DNA from: Micromonospora phaseoli
GTDB lineage: Bacteria > Actinomycetota > Actinomycetes > Mycobacteriales > Micromonosporaceae
Assembly (NCBI RefSeq): GCF_900109115.1
Contig: NZ_FNYV01000001.1
Location: forward strand, 972,203-1,036,202
Direction of reading: 5' to 3'
Length of the DNA: 64,000 bases
Shown piece by piece: positions 47,758 through 57,090 of this stretch. The position numbers were made by a program, and so were the translations under genes. The stretch's first letter is position 1. Every line of letters starts with the position of its first letter. The notes under the pieces are model-generated. The model worked only from the letters and a program-made list of their open reading frames with translations. It did no database searches and was not told the DNA's origin.

Positions 47758-48618
47758 ATGGGAGTCCGGGTTGAGCCCATCACCGAGTCGTGGGTGAGGG
47801 CGGCAGGACAGTTCCTCCATAGCCACCTCAACGGCCGAGTCGCCGTCCAGGCCTGGGTACGCGCGGCCGATGTGCCGTGGAAGGTCGACGCCCCGAACCA
47901 CGGCATGCTGCTACGCACCGACGACGGGCAGGTGGTCGGCGTGCTGCTCGCCTTCTACTCCGAACGGATGGTGGCCGGGCGTACGGAGCGCTTCTGCAAC
48001 CTCGGTGCCTGGTGCGTGCTGCCGGAGTTTCGATTTCACAGCCTCAAGCTGCTGCGGGCGCTGCTGGCCCAGCCCGGCTACCACTTCACCGACCTCTCGC
48101 CGAGCAGCAACGTGGTGCCGATCAACGAACGGCACGGATTCCGTTTCCTGGACACCACCACCACGCTGACGCCGAACCTGCCCTGGCCGTCGCTGCCCGG
48201 CCGCCGTCGGGTCAGCGCCGACCCGGAGGTGATCCGGCGGACCCTGACCGGGCCCGAGCTGGCGCACTACCTGGACCACGCCCAGGCCCCGGCGGCCCGA
48301 CACGTCGTGCTGGTCGACGGCGACGAACGGTGCTACCTGGTGTTCCGTCGGGACCGCCGCAAGCGGTTGCCGCTGTTCGCGTCGATCCTGTACGTCAGCA
48401 ACCCCGCCCTGTTCCGCCGGATGCACCGGATGGTGCTCCGCCACCTGCTGGTGCGGCACGGCGCGCTCGCGACCCTGGCGGAACTGCGGGTGGTCGGTGA
48501 CCGCCCACCGCTGTCGGTGCTGCTGCCCGACACCCGGCGCAAGATGTTCCGCAGCGACAGCCTCGACCCCGACGACGTCGACTACCTCTACAGCGAGCTG
48601 GTCTGCCTCAGCTGGTGA
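47758..48618 (+). CDS. GNAT-like acyltransferase
   Basis: A 286-residue protein with an N-terminal acetyltransferase-like fold: MLLRTDDGQVVGVLLAFYS, LGAWCVLPEFRFHSLKLLRALLA (acyl-CoA pyrophosphate loop region) and INERHGFRFLD, the usual C-terminal strand of GNATs. The C-terminal half (about 140-286) is less typical and has no assigned family. It is separated by 33 bases from the acyl-CoA ligase gene (start 48652) and probably acts with the ligase, decarboxylase and carrier protein. Confidence 0.78.
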   Translation: MGVRVEPITESWVRAAGQFLHSHLNGRVAVQAWVRAADVPWKVDAPNHGMLLRTDDGQVVGVLLAFYSERMVAGRTERFCNLGAWCVLPEFRFHSLKLLRALLAQPGYHFTDLSPSSNVVPINERHGFRFLDTTTTLTPNLPWPSLPGRRRVSADPEVIRRTLTGPELAHYLDHAQAPAARHVVLVDGDERCYLVFRRDRRKRLPLFASILYVSNPALFRRMHRMVLRHLLVRHGALATLAELRVVGDRPPLSVLLPDTRRKMFRSDSLDPDDVDYLYSELVCLSW

Positions 48619-48651
48619 CCGATGCCCCGACGAGAGGGACCAACCCCCGAG

Positions 48652-50214
48652 ATGCGTACTTCACTTCACCAGCTCGTCGCCGACGCGGCCACCCGGCGCG
48701 GCGACGCGCCGGCGCTGACCTACAAGCAGGAGACGGTCAGCTACGCGCAGCTGTGGCAGGGGGTGGCCGCGGTGGGCGCGGGCCTGGGCCGGCTCGGCGT
48801 CACGCACGGCGACCGGGTGGCGGTCTGGACGGAGAAGCGGATCGAGGCGGTCGAGGCGATCTTCGGGACCGCCGCCGCCGGCGCCGTCTTCGTGCCGGTC
48901 AACCCGCTGCTGCGGCCCCGGCAGGTCGGCCACATCCTGGCCGACTGCGCGGTGCGGGTGCTGGTCACCACCCCGGAACGGTACGCGCTGCTGCGCGACG
49001 AGCTGGAGCAGGCCAAGTCGGTCGAGCACGTGGTGCTGGTCGGTGCTGCGGGCAGTCCGCCGGCCGGCCGGCCGGCGGTCACCACCTGGGCGGCGCTGCG
49101 GGATGCCGATCCGCTCCCGCCGCAGCGCTCCGGTGTCGACGTCGACGTGGCGGCCATCCTCTACACCTCCGGCAGCACCGGCAAGCCGAAGGGCGTCGTG
49201 CTCTCGCACCGCAACCTGCTCGCCGGGGCGGAGAGTGTCAGCCACTACCTGGACAACTCCGCCGACGACGTGATCCTGGCGGCGTTGCCGCTCAGCTTCG
49301 ACGCCGGGTTCAGCCAGCTCACCACGGCCTTCACCGTCGGGGCCCACGTGGTGCTGATGAACTACCTGCTGCCGGCGGAGGTGGTGCGGCTCTGCGCCCG
49401 ACACCGCGTCACCGGGCTGACCTGCGTACCGCCCCTGTGGTTGCAGCTGGCCGGTCAGCGCTGGCCGGCGGATGCCACAGCCGGCCTGCGGTACTTCGCC
49501 AGCACCGGTGGGCGGATGCCGAAGGCCACCCTGGACAGGCTGCGCGCGATCTTCCCGACCGCCCTGCCGTACCTGATGTACGGGCTGACCGAGGCGTTCC
49601 GTTCCACCTACCTCGACCCGTCCGAGGTCGACCGCAGGCCGGACTCGATCGGCCGGGCGATCCCCAACGCGGAGATTCTCGTGCTCCGCCCCGACGGCAC
49701 CTGCTGCGCACCGGGGGAGCAGGGCGAGCTGGTACACCGGGGGGCACTGGTGGCCCTCGGCTACTGGAACGATCCGGCCCGCACCGCGCAGCGGTTCCGC
49801 CCGGTGCCCGGCCGGCCCGGTGAGCTGCTGCCGGAACCGGCGGTCTGGTCCGGCGACACCGTCGTGCGTGACGAGGAGGGGTTCCTCTACTTCGTCGGTC
49901 GGGCCGACGAAATGATCAAAACGTCCGGGTACCGGGTCAGCCCCACCGAGATCGAGGAGGTCGCCTACGACAGCGGCCTCGTCGGGGACGCGGTGGCCCT
50001 CGGCCTGCCCGATCAGTCGCTCGGCCAGCGGGTGGTGCTGGTGGCGAGCCCACCCGAGGGCGGCGACCTCGACCCGGCCACGCTGCTCGCCGCCCTCAAA
50101 CGGGAGCTGCCTCCGTACCTGCTGCCCCGCGAGGTCGTGGTGCGGCCCGCGCTGCCCCGATCGCCCAACGGCAAGTTCGACCGCAACCTGCTACGCCAGG
50201 AGTTGACCTCGTGA
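48652..50214 (+). CDS. AMP-forming acyl-CoA ligase, exosortase-A-associated type
   Basis: A 520-residue adenylating enzyme that activates a carboxylic acid as acyl-AMP and then a thioester, here probably on the nearby carrier protein. It has YTSGSTGKPKGVV (P-loop), YGLTEAF, GRADEMIKTSGYRVSP and the C-terminal catalytic Lys in NGKFDR. The combination with a PLP decarboxylase and a carrier protein matches the module described next to exosortase-A systems. ATG 48652 fits family starts; ATG 48622 is in frame and also possible. The stop overlaps the decarboxylase GTG. Confidence 0.9.
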   Translation: MRTSLHQLVADAATRRGDAPALTYKQETVSYAQLWQGVAAVGAGLGRLGVTHGDRVAVWTEKRIEAVEAIFGTAAAGAVFVPVNPLLRPRQVGHILADCAVRVLVTTPERYALLRDELEQAKSVEHVVLVGAAGSPPAGRPAVTTWAALRDADPLPPQRSGVDVDVAAILYTSGSTGKPKGVVLSHRNLLAGAESVSHYLDNSADDVILAALPLSFDAGFSQLTTAFTVGAHVVLMNYLLPAEVVRLCARHRVTGLTCVPPLWLQLAGQRWPADATAGLRYFASTGGRMPKATLDRLRAIFPTALPYLMYGLTEAFRSTYLDPSEVDRRPDSIGRAIPNAEILVLRPDGTCCAPGEQGELVHRGALVALGYWNDPARTAQRFRPVPGRPGELLPEPAVWSGDTVVRDEEGFLYFVGRADEMIKTSGYRVSPTEIEEVAYDSGLVGDAVALGLPDQSLGQRVVLVASPPEGGDLDPATLLAALKRELPPYLLPREVVVRPALPRSPNGKFDRNLLRQELTS

Positions 50215-51434
50215 CCAACCACCCCGCCGCGGCCTTCGCCCGCGACGCCGGCCGCCTCGCCGTGGGCGGCGTGCCGGTCGACCGCCTCGCCGACCGCGTC
50301 GGCGGCACGCCCTTCTTCGCGTACGACCGGGGTCTGCTCACCGGGCGGGTGCAGCTCCTGCGCACGGTGCTGCCCAGCGAGGTGCAGCTCAGCTATGCGG
50401 TGAAGGCGAACCCGATGCCCGCCGTGGTGCAGCACCTCGCCGGGCTGGTGGACTCCTTCGACGTCGCCTCCGCCCTGGAGATGCGGACCGCCCTCGACAC
50501 CCCGATGCCGGCTGACCGGGTGAGTTTCGCCGGCCCCGGCAAGACCGACGCGGAGCTTCGCCAGGCCATCGCGGCCGGCGTGACCATCGAGATGGAATCC
50601 GAGAACGAGGCCGACCGGGTCACCGCCCTGGGCCGGCTGCTCGGGATCCGGCCGCGGGTCGCGGTGCGGATCAACCCGGACTTCTCGGTCAAGGGTTCCG
50701 GCATGCGCCTCGGTGGCGGGCCACAACAGTTCGGGGTGGACTCCGAGCGGGTACCGGCGTTGCTGAAGGAACTGGCGAACGCCGACGTCGAGCTCCTCGG
50801 CTTCCATGTCTTCGCCGGTTCACAGAACCTGCGCGCCGACAGCATCTGTGAGGCACAGCGCCGCATCGTCGAGCTGTCGATCCGGTTGGCCGAGGAGTCC
50901 CCGCTGCCGGTGCGCTACCTCAACCTGGGCGGCGGCTTCGGCATCCCGTACACCGACCGGGACCAGCCGTTGGACCTCGACACCATCGGGACGAACCTCG
51001 CCGACCTGGTTCGCGGGCCGATCCGGCAGGCGCTGCCCGACGCCCGGGTCGTCATCGAACTCGGCCGCTACCTCGTCGGCGAGTGCGGCGTCTACGTCAC
51101 CCGGGTGGTCGACCGCAAGATCTCCCGGGGACGCACGTACCTGGTGGTGGACGGCGGGCTGCACCACCAACTCGCCGCCTCCGGCAATTTCGGCCAGGCG
51201 ATCCGCCGCAACTACCCGATCGCGGTGGCCGAGCGGATCGACGCCGAGCCGACCGAGACGGTGACCGTCGTCGGTTGCCTCTGCACCCCACTGGACCTGC
51301 TCGGTGACGCGGTGACGTTGCCGAGGGCGGACGTCGGCGACCTGATCGTCCTGTTCCAGGCCGGCGCCTACGGCCTCACCGCCAGCCCGACCGCCTTCCT
51401 CAGTCACCCGGCTCCGGCCGAGGTGCTGGTCTGA
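50211..51434 (+). CDS. PLP-dependent decarboxylase (fold III, exosortase-A-associated type)
   Basis: A 407-residue enzyme of the ornithine/diaminopimelate decarboxylase fold. The pyridoxal lysine is Lys65 in SYAVKANPMP; HVFAGSQN, LNLGGGFGIPY (phosphate site) and VGCLCTPLDLLG (catalytic Cys from the partner subunit) follow. It is not obviously LysA, given its partners. It likely decarboxylates an amino acid or aminoacyl intermediate to an amine. GTG 50211 overlaps the ligase stop. Confidence 0.9.
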   Translation: MTNHPAAAFARDAGRLAVGGVPVDRLADRVGGTPFFAYDRGLLTGRVQLLRTVLPSEVQLSYAVKANPMPAVVQHLAGLVDSFDVASALEMRTALDTPMPADRVSFAGPGKTDAELRQAIAAGVTIEMESENEADRVTALGRLLGIRPRVAVRINPDFSVKGSGMRLGGGPQQFGVDSERVPALLKELANADVELLGFHVFAGSQNLRADSICEAQRRIVELSIRLAEESPLPVRYLNLGGGFGIPYTDRDQPLDLDTIGTNLADLVRGPIRQALPDARVVIELGRYLVGECGVYVTRVVDRKISRGRTYLVVDGGLHHQLAASGNFGQAIRRNYPIAVAERIDAEPTETVTVVGCLCTPLDLLGDAVTLPRADVGDLIVLFQAGAYGLTASPTAFLSHPAPAEVLV

Positions 51435-51457
51435 TCGCCGCAGAACAAGGAGAGATT

Positions 51458-51721
51458 GTGGACGTCACCTACGCGGAAACCCTCGACGAGGTCCGGGAGG
51501 TCGTGGTCTCGGTGCTCGGCATCGAGGATCGGGCCGCCACGCTGGACGCGTCGACGCCGCTGCTGGACAGCCTGCCGGAGCTGGACTCGATGGCCGTCGT
51601 CGAACTGGTCGCGGCGCTGGAGGAGCGGTTCGGGTTCACCCTCGACGACGGTGACCTGACCACCGAGCTCTTCGAGACGCTCGGCAGCCTGGCCGCCTTC
51701 GTCGCCGACCGCCGCCCGTAG
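51458..51721 (+). CDS. Acyl carrier protein
   Basis: An 87-residue acidic helical protein with the phosphopantetheine site in ELDSMAVVELV (Ser44) and FGFTLDDGDLT after it. GTG 51458 has AAGGAGAG upstream. It lies 23 bases after the decarboxylase and would carry the acyl or aminoacyl group loaded by the ligase. Confidence 0.92.
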   Translation: MDVTYAETLDEVREVVVSVLGIEDRAATLDASTPLLDSLPELDSMAVVELVAALEERFGFTLDDGDLTTELFETLGSLAAFVADRRP

Positions 51722-51735
51722 CGGCCGGGCCAGAC

Positions 51736-52851
51736 GTGCCGCAACCAACGGAACCGAGTCGCGGTGGCCCCCCGGCCGCCCCGCGTCACCGTCGACGCGC
51801 ACCGGTGGCGCTCGGCGCCGCCCTCACCGCGCTGGTCGCCATCGCCGTCGGCGGCGCGGTCGCGGCATCCCGGATGGCCGACCGCGACGCCGATCCGGCC
51901 GCCGCGACCGGCGGAACCCCCGACCCGGCGGTGCCGAGCGCGTCGTTGCCGGAGCCGTCGTCACCGGCGCCCGGCGCCAGCGCCGGACTCGGTACCCGCC
52001 CCAACCCGTCGGCCAGCGTCACGGCCAGCGCCAAGGCGTCGGCCGCCGCATCGTCGGCCAGCGCCGCCCTGACGGGCTTCCCGGGGGCCGGCAACACCGG
52101 AGTGCCCGCCGGCGTCCAGCTCGCCCGGTACTCGGGGCCCTGCACGATCACCAAGGCCGGCACCGTGATCGACAAGCGGCACGTCAGCTGCTCGCTGCTG
52201 ATCAAGGCGAAGGACGTGGTGATCAGATCCAGTCGGGTCGACGGCGCCATCCGGCTGGAGGGCGGCAGCTACTCGGTGCGCATCGAGGACGCCGAGATTG
52301 ACGGAGGGCAGGATCAGGTACCCGCCGTCGGCTTCGAGAACGTCACCGTGCTGCGCTCCGAACTCCGGGGCGGCCAGGCCAGCGTCAACTGCTACCGCAA
52401 CTGCCACGTGCAGGACTCCTGGCTGCACAGCCAGCACCTGCCCGACGGCGGGGACTGGCACCTCAACGCCTTCCTGTCCAACGGCGGCAGCGATATCCGG
52501 CTGGTGCACAACACCCTCTCCTGCGACCAGCCCAACAACGCAGCCGGCGGCGGCTGCACGGCCAACGCGTCCATCTTCGGCGACTTCGGACCCAACACGA
52601 ACTACACCATCCAGGACAACCTCTTCGTCGCCTCCGCGCAGATGTCGTACTGCTTCTACGGCGGCTTCGACGAGCACAAGGACTACGGCACGCAGGTCAG
52701 CGGGATCGTGGTCACCGGCAACGTCTTCCAGCGCGGCAAGAACGGCAAGTGCGGCGGGTACGGGCCGGCGACGTCCTGGGCCCGCTCGGCGCCGGGCAAC
52801 GTCTGGCGGGGCAACGTGTGGAGCGACGGCAAGCCACTGCCACCGGACTAG
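51736..52851 (+). CDS. Secreted right-handed parallel beta-helix protein
   Basis: A 371-residue exported protein: basic N-terminus and signal helix (VALGALTALVAIAVGGAVAA region), Ala/Ser/Pro-rich linker to about 112, then GFPGAGNTGVPAG and beta-helix strands (CTITKAGTVIDKRHV, LLIKAKDVVIRSSRVDG, NVTVLRSELRGG, YTIQDNLFV). Paralogue of the protein at 46325. Begins 14 bases after the carrier protein gene at GTG 51736, so it is likely in the same transcription unit. Six or more Cys in the helix part suggest disulfides outside the cell. Confidence 0.85.
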   Translation: MPQPTEPSRGGPPAAPRHRRRAPVALGAALTALVAIAVGGAVAASRMADRDADPAAATGGTPDPAVPSASLPEPSSPAPGASAGLGTRPNPSASVTASAKASAAASSASAALTGFPGAGNTGVPAGVQLARYSGPCTITKAGTVIDKRHVSCSLLIKAKDVVIRSSRVDGAIRLEGGSYSVRIEDAEIDGGQDQVPAVGFENVTVLRSELRGGQASVNCYRNCHVQDSWLHSQHLPDGGDWHLNAFLSNGGSDIRLVHNTLSCDQPNNAAGGGCTANASIFGDFGPNTNYTIQDNLFVASAQMSYCFYGGFDEHKDYGTQVSGIVVTGNVFQRGKNGKCGGYGPATSWARSAPGNVWRGNVWSDGKPLPPD

Positions 52852-53050
52852 ACCCTGTCCGGGGCGTTGCTCGAAACCAGTGGCACCGCGCCGCCGTGCG
52901 CCATTACCGTGCTGCCGAACCAGGTCGTCTAGTGAAGGACGAGCCGTTGTACACCCTGTGAGACCTCCCGAGCGCTGATTTGTCGCGCGTCGCGCCTGTG
53001 CGCCGCGCTCCTTCTTGCTGCGGACTTCTCACTGAAACCGGTGTACTTCT

Positions 53051-53599
53051 GTGCTCGAAAACTGGATAGTCGTGCCCACCTGCCTGCCGCTCGTTCGCCG
53101 CCGTTGCCACGCGTGCGCATCCGAGCGTTTCCGGGCAAGCGGCAAATTTCGCGTCAACGCAAACCACAAACTCATCGACGCCTGGCTCCTCGCGCTCTGC
53201 ACCGCCTGCGGGGAAACAGCAAAGCTCACGGTCCTGGAGCGAACGACCGTCCGCTCCGTACGACCCGATCTGCTGGACCGGCTGCATGACAACGACCCTG
53301 GCCTGACAACCGAGCTGCTCCAGGACCCGGCCGTGCGGCGCCGAAATCGCATCGCCCTCGACTGGGACGGCGCCTGGCACCTGGACACCGGCGGATCGGA
53401 TCACCTGGACCGCGAGGTGATCGACGTCTCGGTCTACTTCGCGGCGCGGATCCCTGTCCGGCCGGTGCGACTGATCGCTGAAGGTTGCGCTCTTTCACGG
53501 GCCGAGGTCGAGAGACTGATCACGGAGGGGAAACTCGTTTCGGCAGTCCGGCTGAGCGGCAGGCTCTCCGGCGACTTCACCTTCACGCTCAAGCGCTGA
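53051..53599 (+). CDS. DUF1062 protein
   Basis: A 182-residue cytoplasmic protein recognisable as the DUF1062 family: a zinc-ribbon-like pattern of two Cys pairs (CHACAS and CTACGE) around NANHKLIDAWLLALC, and LLDRLHDNDPGL. The family has no established function. The start is GTG 53051. The 199-base gap upstream shows no gene. Ends next to a bidirectional hairpin. Confidence 0.82.
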   Translation: MLENWIVVPTCLPLVRRRCHACASERFRASGKFRVNANHKLIDAWLLALCTACGETAKLTVLERTTVRSVRPDLLDRLHDNDPGLTTELLQDPAVRRRNRIALDWDGAWHLDTGGSDHLDREVIDVSVYFAARIPVRPVRLIAEGCALSRAEVERLITEGKLVSAVRLSGRLSGDFTFTLKR

Positions 53600-53614
53600 G
53601 CCCTCCCGGGATCA

Positions 53615-53649
53615 CGGGCCTGTCCGGCATGACCCGCCGGGCAGGCCCG
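53615..53649. terminator. Nested hairpin between convergent genes
   Basis: An outer 8-bp stem, CGGGCCTG with CAGGCCCG (53615-53622, 53642-53649), and an inner stem, CCGGC with GCCGG (53624-53628, 53636-53640), lie between the convergent DUF1062 and beta-propeller genes, serving both strands. Confidence 0.75.
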
Positions 53650-53660
53650 GCACCACCGCC

Positions 53661-54704
53661 TCAGCGCACCACCGCCGGCGACCAGGCGTCGGCCACCAGC
53701 AGGCGCGGCTCCCCGCTGCCATCGGCCGGCACGGCCCAGACGTCGCTGGAGGCCGAGGCCGCGTCGGCTCGCGGCAGCCCGTACAGCACCGTGTCGTCAT
53801 CGAGCCACTCGACCTGGTCGTCCACGCTGCGGACCTCGCTGAGCAGGGTCTGGACGCCGGTCGTCAGGTCGTACACCGCCAGCCGCCAGCGGCCCGGCGG
53901 CAGATCGCCGCGCTTCTTGAAGGCCACCCGGGTGCCGTCCGGCGACAGCGACGGGCACTCCACGTCGGAGTGCAGCGCCGTCACCGTCCGGCGAGCCAGG
54001 CTGCCCTCGACCAGCCAGGTCCGACCACCCGAGGCGGCGGTGGCGTAGAAGCGGTCATCGTCGGCGAAGGTGACGCCCCACAGGTTCTTGTCGATCGCGG
54101 TGACCGTCCGGCCGTCGACGACGAGTTTGAACTGCTCGATGTCGCCCACCACCGCACCGCCGGCTCGGGTGACCACGGTGCGGGTGGAGAACTGGCCCGG
54201 GTTTGCGTACGAGTCACCGGAGACGAAGCTGGTGGTGGCGACCAGCGAACCGTCGGCAGACAGCCGGGTGCGGCTCGGTACCCCGGTCAGCGGCAGGTCC
54301 TGGGTCGGCCGCCAGTCGGCGTCGAGCAGCCGGGCGGAGTACGTCGTGAGGATGCCGCGTTCGGCGGAGAGGCAGACGGCACGGTCAGCGGTGGCGTACA
54401 CCCGCTCGCAGGAGACCGGGGTGAACGTCCGGGGCCCGCCGGGTGCGCTAAGCGGCACCACCGCGACACGTCCGTACTGCGCGCCGAGGGCGGTGCTGCG
54501 GAACACCAGGTGCGGTTGCCCGCGTAACGGTTCGAGCGCGCCCCCGGTGGCCACCGGTGTGGCCGCCGCCTCAACGCTGACCTGGGTGTGCCGTACCCGC
54601 CACACGTAGCCGGCGGCCCCGACGACCGCGAGCAGCGCGACGGTGCCGAGCACCGCCAGTCGGACCCGCAGGCTCATCGCGCCACCTCGTTGCTCATCGC
54701 TCAT
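53661..54704 (-). CDS. Membrane-anchored beta-propeller-like (PD40/TolB-like) protein
   Basis: A 347-residue protein with an N-terminal membrane anchor (LAVLGTVALLAVVGAAGYVW) and an extracellular part with repeated blades: RLSADGSLVATTS, CPSLSPDGTRVAFKKRG and DQVEWLDDDTVLYGLP, typical PD40-type repeats. ATG 54704 overlaps the MFS stop (ATGA); ATG 54677 is an alternative with GAGGTGG upstream. Possibly a surface partner in polysaccharide handling; role unknown. Confidence 0.84.
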   Translation of the reverse strand: MSDEQRGGAMSLRVRLAVLGTVALLAVVGAAGYVWRVRHTQVSVEAAATPVATGGALEPLRGQPHLVFRSTALGAQYGRVAVVPLSAPGGPRTFTPVSCERVYATADRAVCLSAERGILTTYSARLLDADWRPTQDLPLTGVPSRTRLSADGSLVATTSFVSGDSYANPGQFSTRTVVTRAGGAVVGDIEQFKLVVDGRTVTAIDKNLWGVTFADDDRFYATAASGGRTWLVEGSLARRTVTALHSDVECPSLSPDGTRVAFKKRGDLPPGRWRLAVYDLTTGVQTLLSEVRSVDDQVEWLDDDTVLYGLPRADAASASSDVWAVPADGSGEPRLLVADAWSPAVVR

Positions 54705-55945
54705 GCCGTGGCCTCGTCCCGCTCGACGTCGCGCAACAGCCGGGCGGCCACCGGCACCGCGACGGCGAGCAGCCCCGCGAACAGCAGCAGCGACCACTGC
54801 GGCCCCTGCAGGCTCCAGAGCAGGCCGAACAGCAGCGAGGAGCCGAACCGGGCGAGCACCACCACGGTCTGCGCGGCGGCGATGCCGCTGCCCCGGGTCT
54901 GCGCCGAGACCAGCCGGCTGACCAGCGCGGGCAGCACCCCGTCGGTGGCCGCGTAGTAGACGCCGAGGCAGAGCAGCACGGCGAGGGTGAGGCTCAGGCC
55001 GCCCGACGGCAACGCCGCCAGCAGGTAACAGGCGAGCAGCGCGCCGTGCCCGGCGACCAGGACGCGGCCCCGTCCGAAGCGGTCGGCGAGCCTGCCCAGC
55101 GGCACGGCCAGCCCGAGGTAGGCGACGCTGGTGCCGACGTACAACAGCGGGAACCAGGTGGCCGCGAAGTCGTCGCGGTCCTGCAGCGCCAGGTAGAGAA
55201 AGCCGTCGCCGACGGTGACCAGACCGAGCAGACCGGCCGCGAGCAGCGGGCGACGCAACCGTCGGCCGCCGACCTCGGCGGCCACCCGCCGCAGACCCAA
55301 CCGGGCACCCCGGCTCGCGGTACGCAGGTTGGGCACGAAGAGGACCAGCACCGCCAGGCCCAGCACGGCGACGGCGAACGAGACCACGAAGACCGAGTCG
55401 TAGCTGCCCGGCACGGTGGCCAGCAGGGCGAAGGCGACCAGCGGTCCGAGTGCCGCCCCGAACGTGTCGAGCGCCCGGTGCACCCCGAACGAGCGGCCGA
55501 GCATGCTCGGCTCGGATGCCTCGGCGATCAACGCGTCCCGGGGCGCGGTGCGTAGCCCCTTGCCGAGCCGGTCGGCGGTGATGACCGCGGTGATCGCGGC
55601 GAAGCCGGCGGCCGGCAGCAACGCGATCCGGCTCAACGCCGAGGTCCCGTAGCCGAGCACCGCCACCCACTTCGGCTGCCCGCCCCGGTCACCGGCGTAG
55701 CCGCCGGCGAGCCGGACGAACGCGCTGACCCCCTGGTAGATCCCGTCCAGAAAGCCGTACGCGATCGGGCTGAGCCCGACCACGGCGGTGAGGTAGAGGG
55801 GCAGGATCGAGGCCACCATCTCCGAGGAGACGTCGGTCAGCAGGCTGACGACGCCCAGCAGGAGCACGGTGCTGGAGACCCGGCGACCTACGCCCCGGTT
55901 GCCCGTTCCGTCGGAGTGGGGTCGGTTCCGCACTGACACGTACAC
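54701..55945 (-). CDS. Major facilitator superfamily transporter
   Basis: A 414-residue protein with about twelve transmembrane helices. LLTDVSSEMVASILPLYL and GYAGDRGGQPKWVAVLGYG cover helices 1 to 3, with the loop 2-3 motif; DRLGKGLRTAPRDALIAE is typical of a subgroup of MFS proteins often annotated as multidrug permeases. The start is uncertain: GTG 55945 (AAGG upstream) or GTG 55939 or 55933. Downstream of a DegT gene on the same strand. Confidence 0.88.
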   Translation of the reverse strand: MYVSVRNRPHSDGTGNRGVGRRVSSTVLLLGVVSLLTDVSSEMVASILPLYLTAVVGLSPIAYGFLDGIYQGVSAFVRLAGGYAGDRGGQPKWVAVLGYGTSALSRIALLPAAGFAAITAVITADRLGKGLRTAPRDALIAEASEPSMLGRSFGVHRALDTFGAALGPLVAFALLATVPGSYDSVFVVSFAVAVLGLAVLVLFVPNLRTASRGARLGLRRVAAEVGGRRLRRPLLAAGLLGLVTVGDGFLYLALQDRDDFAATWFPLLYVGTSVAYLGLAVPLGRLADRFGRGRVLVAGHGALLACYLLAALPSGGLSLTLAVLLCLGVYYAATDGVLPALVSRLVSAQTRGSGIAAAQTVVVLARFGSSLLFGLLWSLQGPQWSLLLFAGLLAVAVPVAARLLRDVERDEATA

Positions 55946-55967
55946 GATCCGGCCTTGCCCTCGTCGC

Positions 55968-57089
55968 TCAGCCGGACAGCGCGGTGGCCAGCGTCTCGAC
56001 GACGTGAGCCTGCTGTGCGGGGGTGATCTGCGGGTAGATCGGCAGCGAGAGCAGTTCGGTCGCGGCACGCTCGGCGTGTGGGAACGCGCCCGCCGGGTGA
56101 CCGAGGTGCGCGAAGGCGCCGGTGCGGTGCACCGGAACCGGGTAGTGGATGGCGGCGCCCACCCCCGCCGCGTTCAGCCGGGACAGCACCTCGTCGCGGC
56201 GGGCCGGGGTGCCGTCACCCGGAACCCGGACGCAGTAGATGTGCCAGACGTGCTCGTTGCCGTCCAGCGTGACCGGGCGGACCACGTCCAACGGCGCGAG
56301 CAGCTCGTGGTAGCGGGCCGCGGCCGCGCGGCGGCGCGCGTTCCAGCCCGCGAGCCGGGCGAGCTTGGCCCGCAGCACCACCGCCTGGAGGCCGTCGAGG
56401 CGGCTGTTCATCCCGACGATGTCGTGCGCGTACCGGGTCAGACCGCCGTGACTGCCCAGGGTGCGTACCGTGGTGGCGAGATCGGCGTCGGCGCTCACCA
56501 CCGCACCGGCGTCGCCGTACGCGCCGAGGTTCTTGCCCGGGTAGAAGCTGGTGGCGGCGATGCCACCGGTGCCGGCCTGGTGGCCGTGCCGGGTCGCGCC
56601 CTGGCACTGGGCCGCGTCCTCGACGACCGCCACGTCCCGCCCGGTCAACCCGGCGCGCAGCCGCTCGACGTCGGCGAGCTGCCCGTACAGGTGCACCGGG
56701 ACCACGGCCCGGGTCGCCGGTGTGACGGCGGCCAGCGCCGCGTCGACGTCGATCAGGTAGGACCCCGGGTCACAGTCGACCAGAACCGGCTGTCCGCCGG
56801 CCCGGGCGACCGCCTCGGCCGTGGCGATGAAGGTGTTCGCCGGAAGGATCACCTCGGCACCCGGACCGACTCCGACGGCGCGCAGGGCGAGTTCGAGCGC
56901 ATCGGTGCCGTTGGCGACGCCGACACAGTGCGGGACACCGCTGAACGCGGCGTACTCCCGCTCGAACGCGGCGACCTCGGCCCCACCGATGAACGCGGTT
57001 TCCGCGACGATCCGTTTGAACCCGGACTCCACCTCCTCCGCCACCTCAAGGTGCGCGGCGGCGAGATCGACGAGCGGAATCTTCGGCAT
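55968..57089 (-). CDS. DegT/DnrJ/EryC1/StrS-family sugar aminotransferase
   Basis: A 373-residue PLP enzyme that aminates a keto-sugar nucleotide. PKIPLVDL at the start, GVANGTDALELALRA, VVEDAAQCQG and the pyridoxal lysine in SFYPGKNLGAYGDAGAV are diagnostic. ATG 57089 is chosen. It starts one base after the acetyltransferase stop. One of two aminotransferases in this cassette; they are not close copies. Confidence 0.94.
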   Translation of the reverse strand: MPKIPLVDLAAAHLEVAEEVESGFKRIVAETAFIGGAEVAAFEREYAAFSGVPHCVGVANGTDALELALRAVGVGPGAEVILPANTFIATAEAVARAGGQPVLVDCDPGSYLIDVDAALAAVTPATRAVVPVHLYGQLADVERLRAGLTGRDVAVVEDAAQCQGATRHGHQAGTGGIAATSFYPGKNLGAYGDAGAVVSADADLATTVRTLGSHGGLTRYAHDIVGMNSRLDGLQAVVLRAKLARLAGWNARRRAAAARYHELLAPLDVVRPVTLDGNEHVWHIYCVRVPGDGTPARRDEVLSRLNAAGVGAAIHYPVPVHRTGAFAHLGHPAGAFPHAERAATELLSLPIYPQITPAQQAHVVETLATALSG

Positions 57090-57090
57090 G

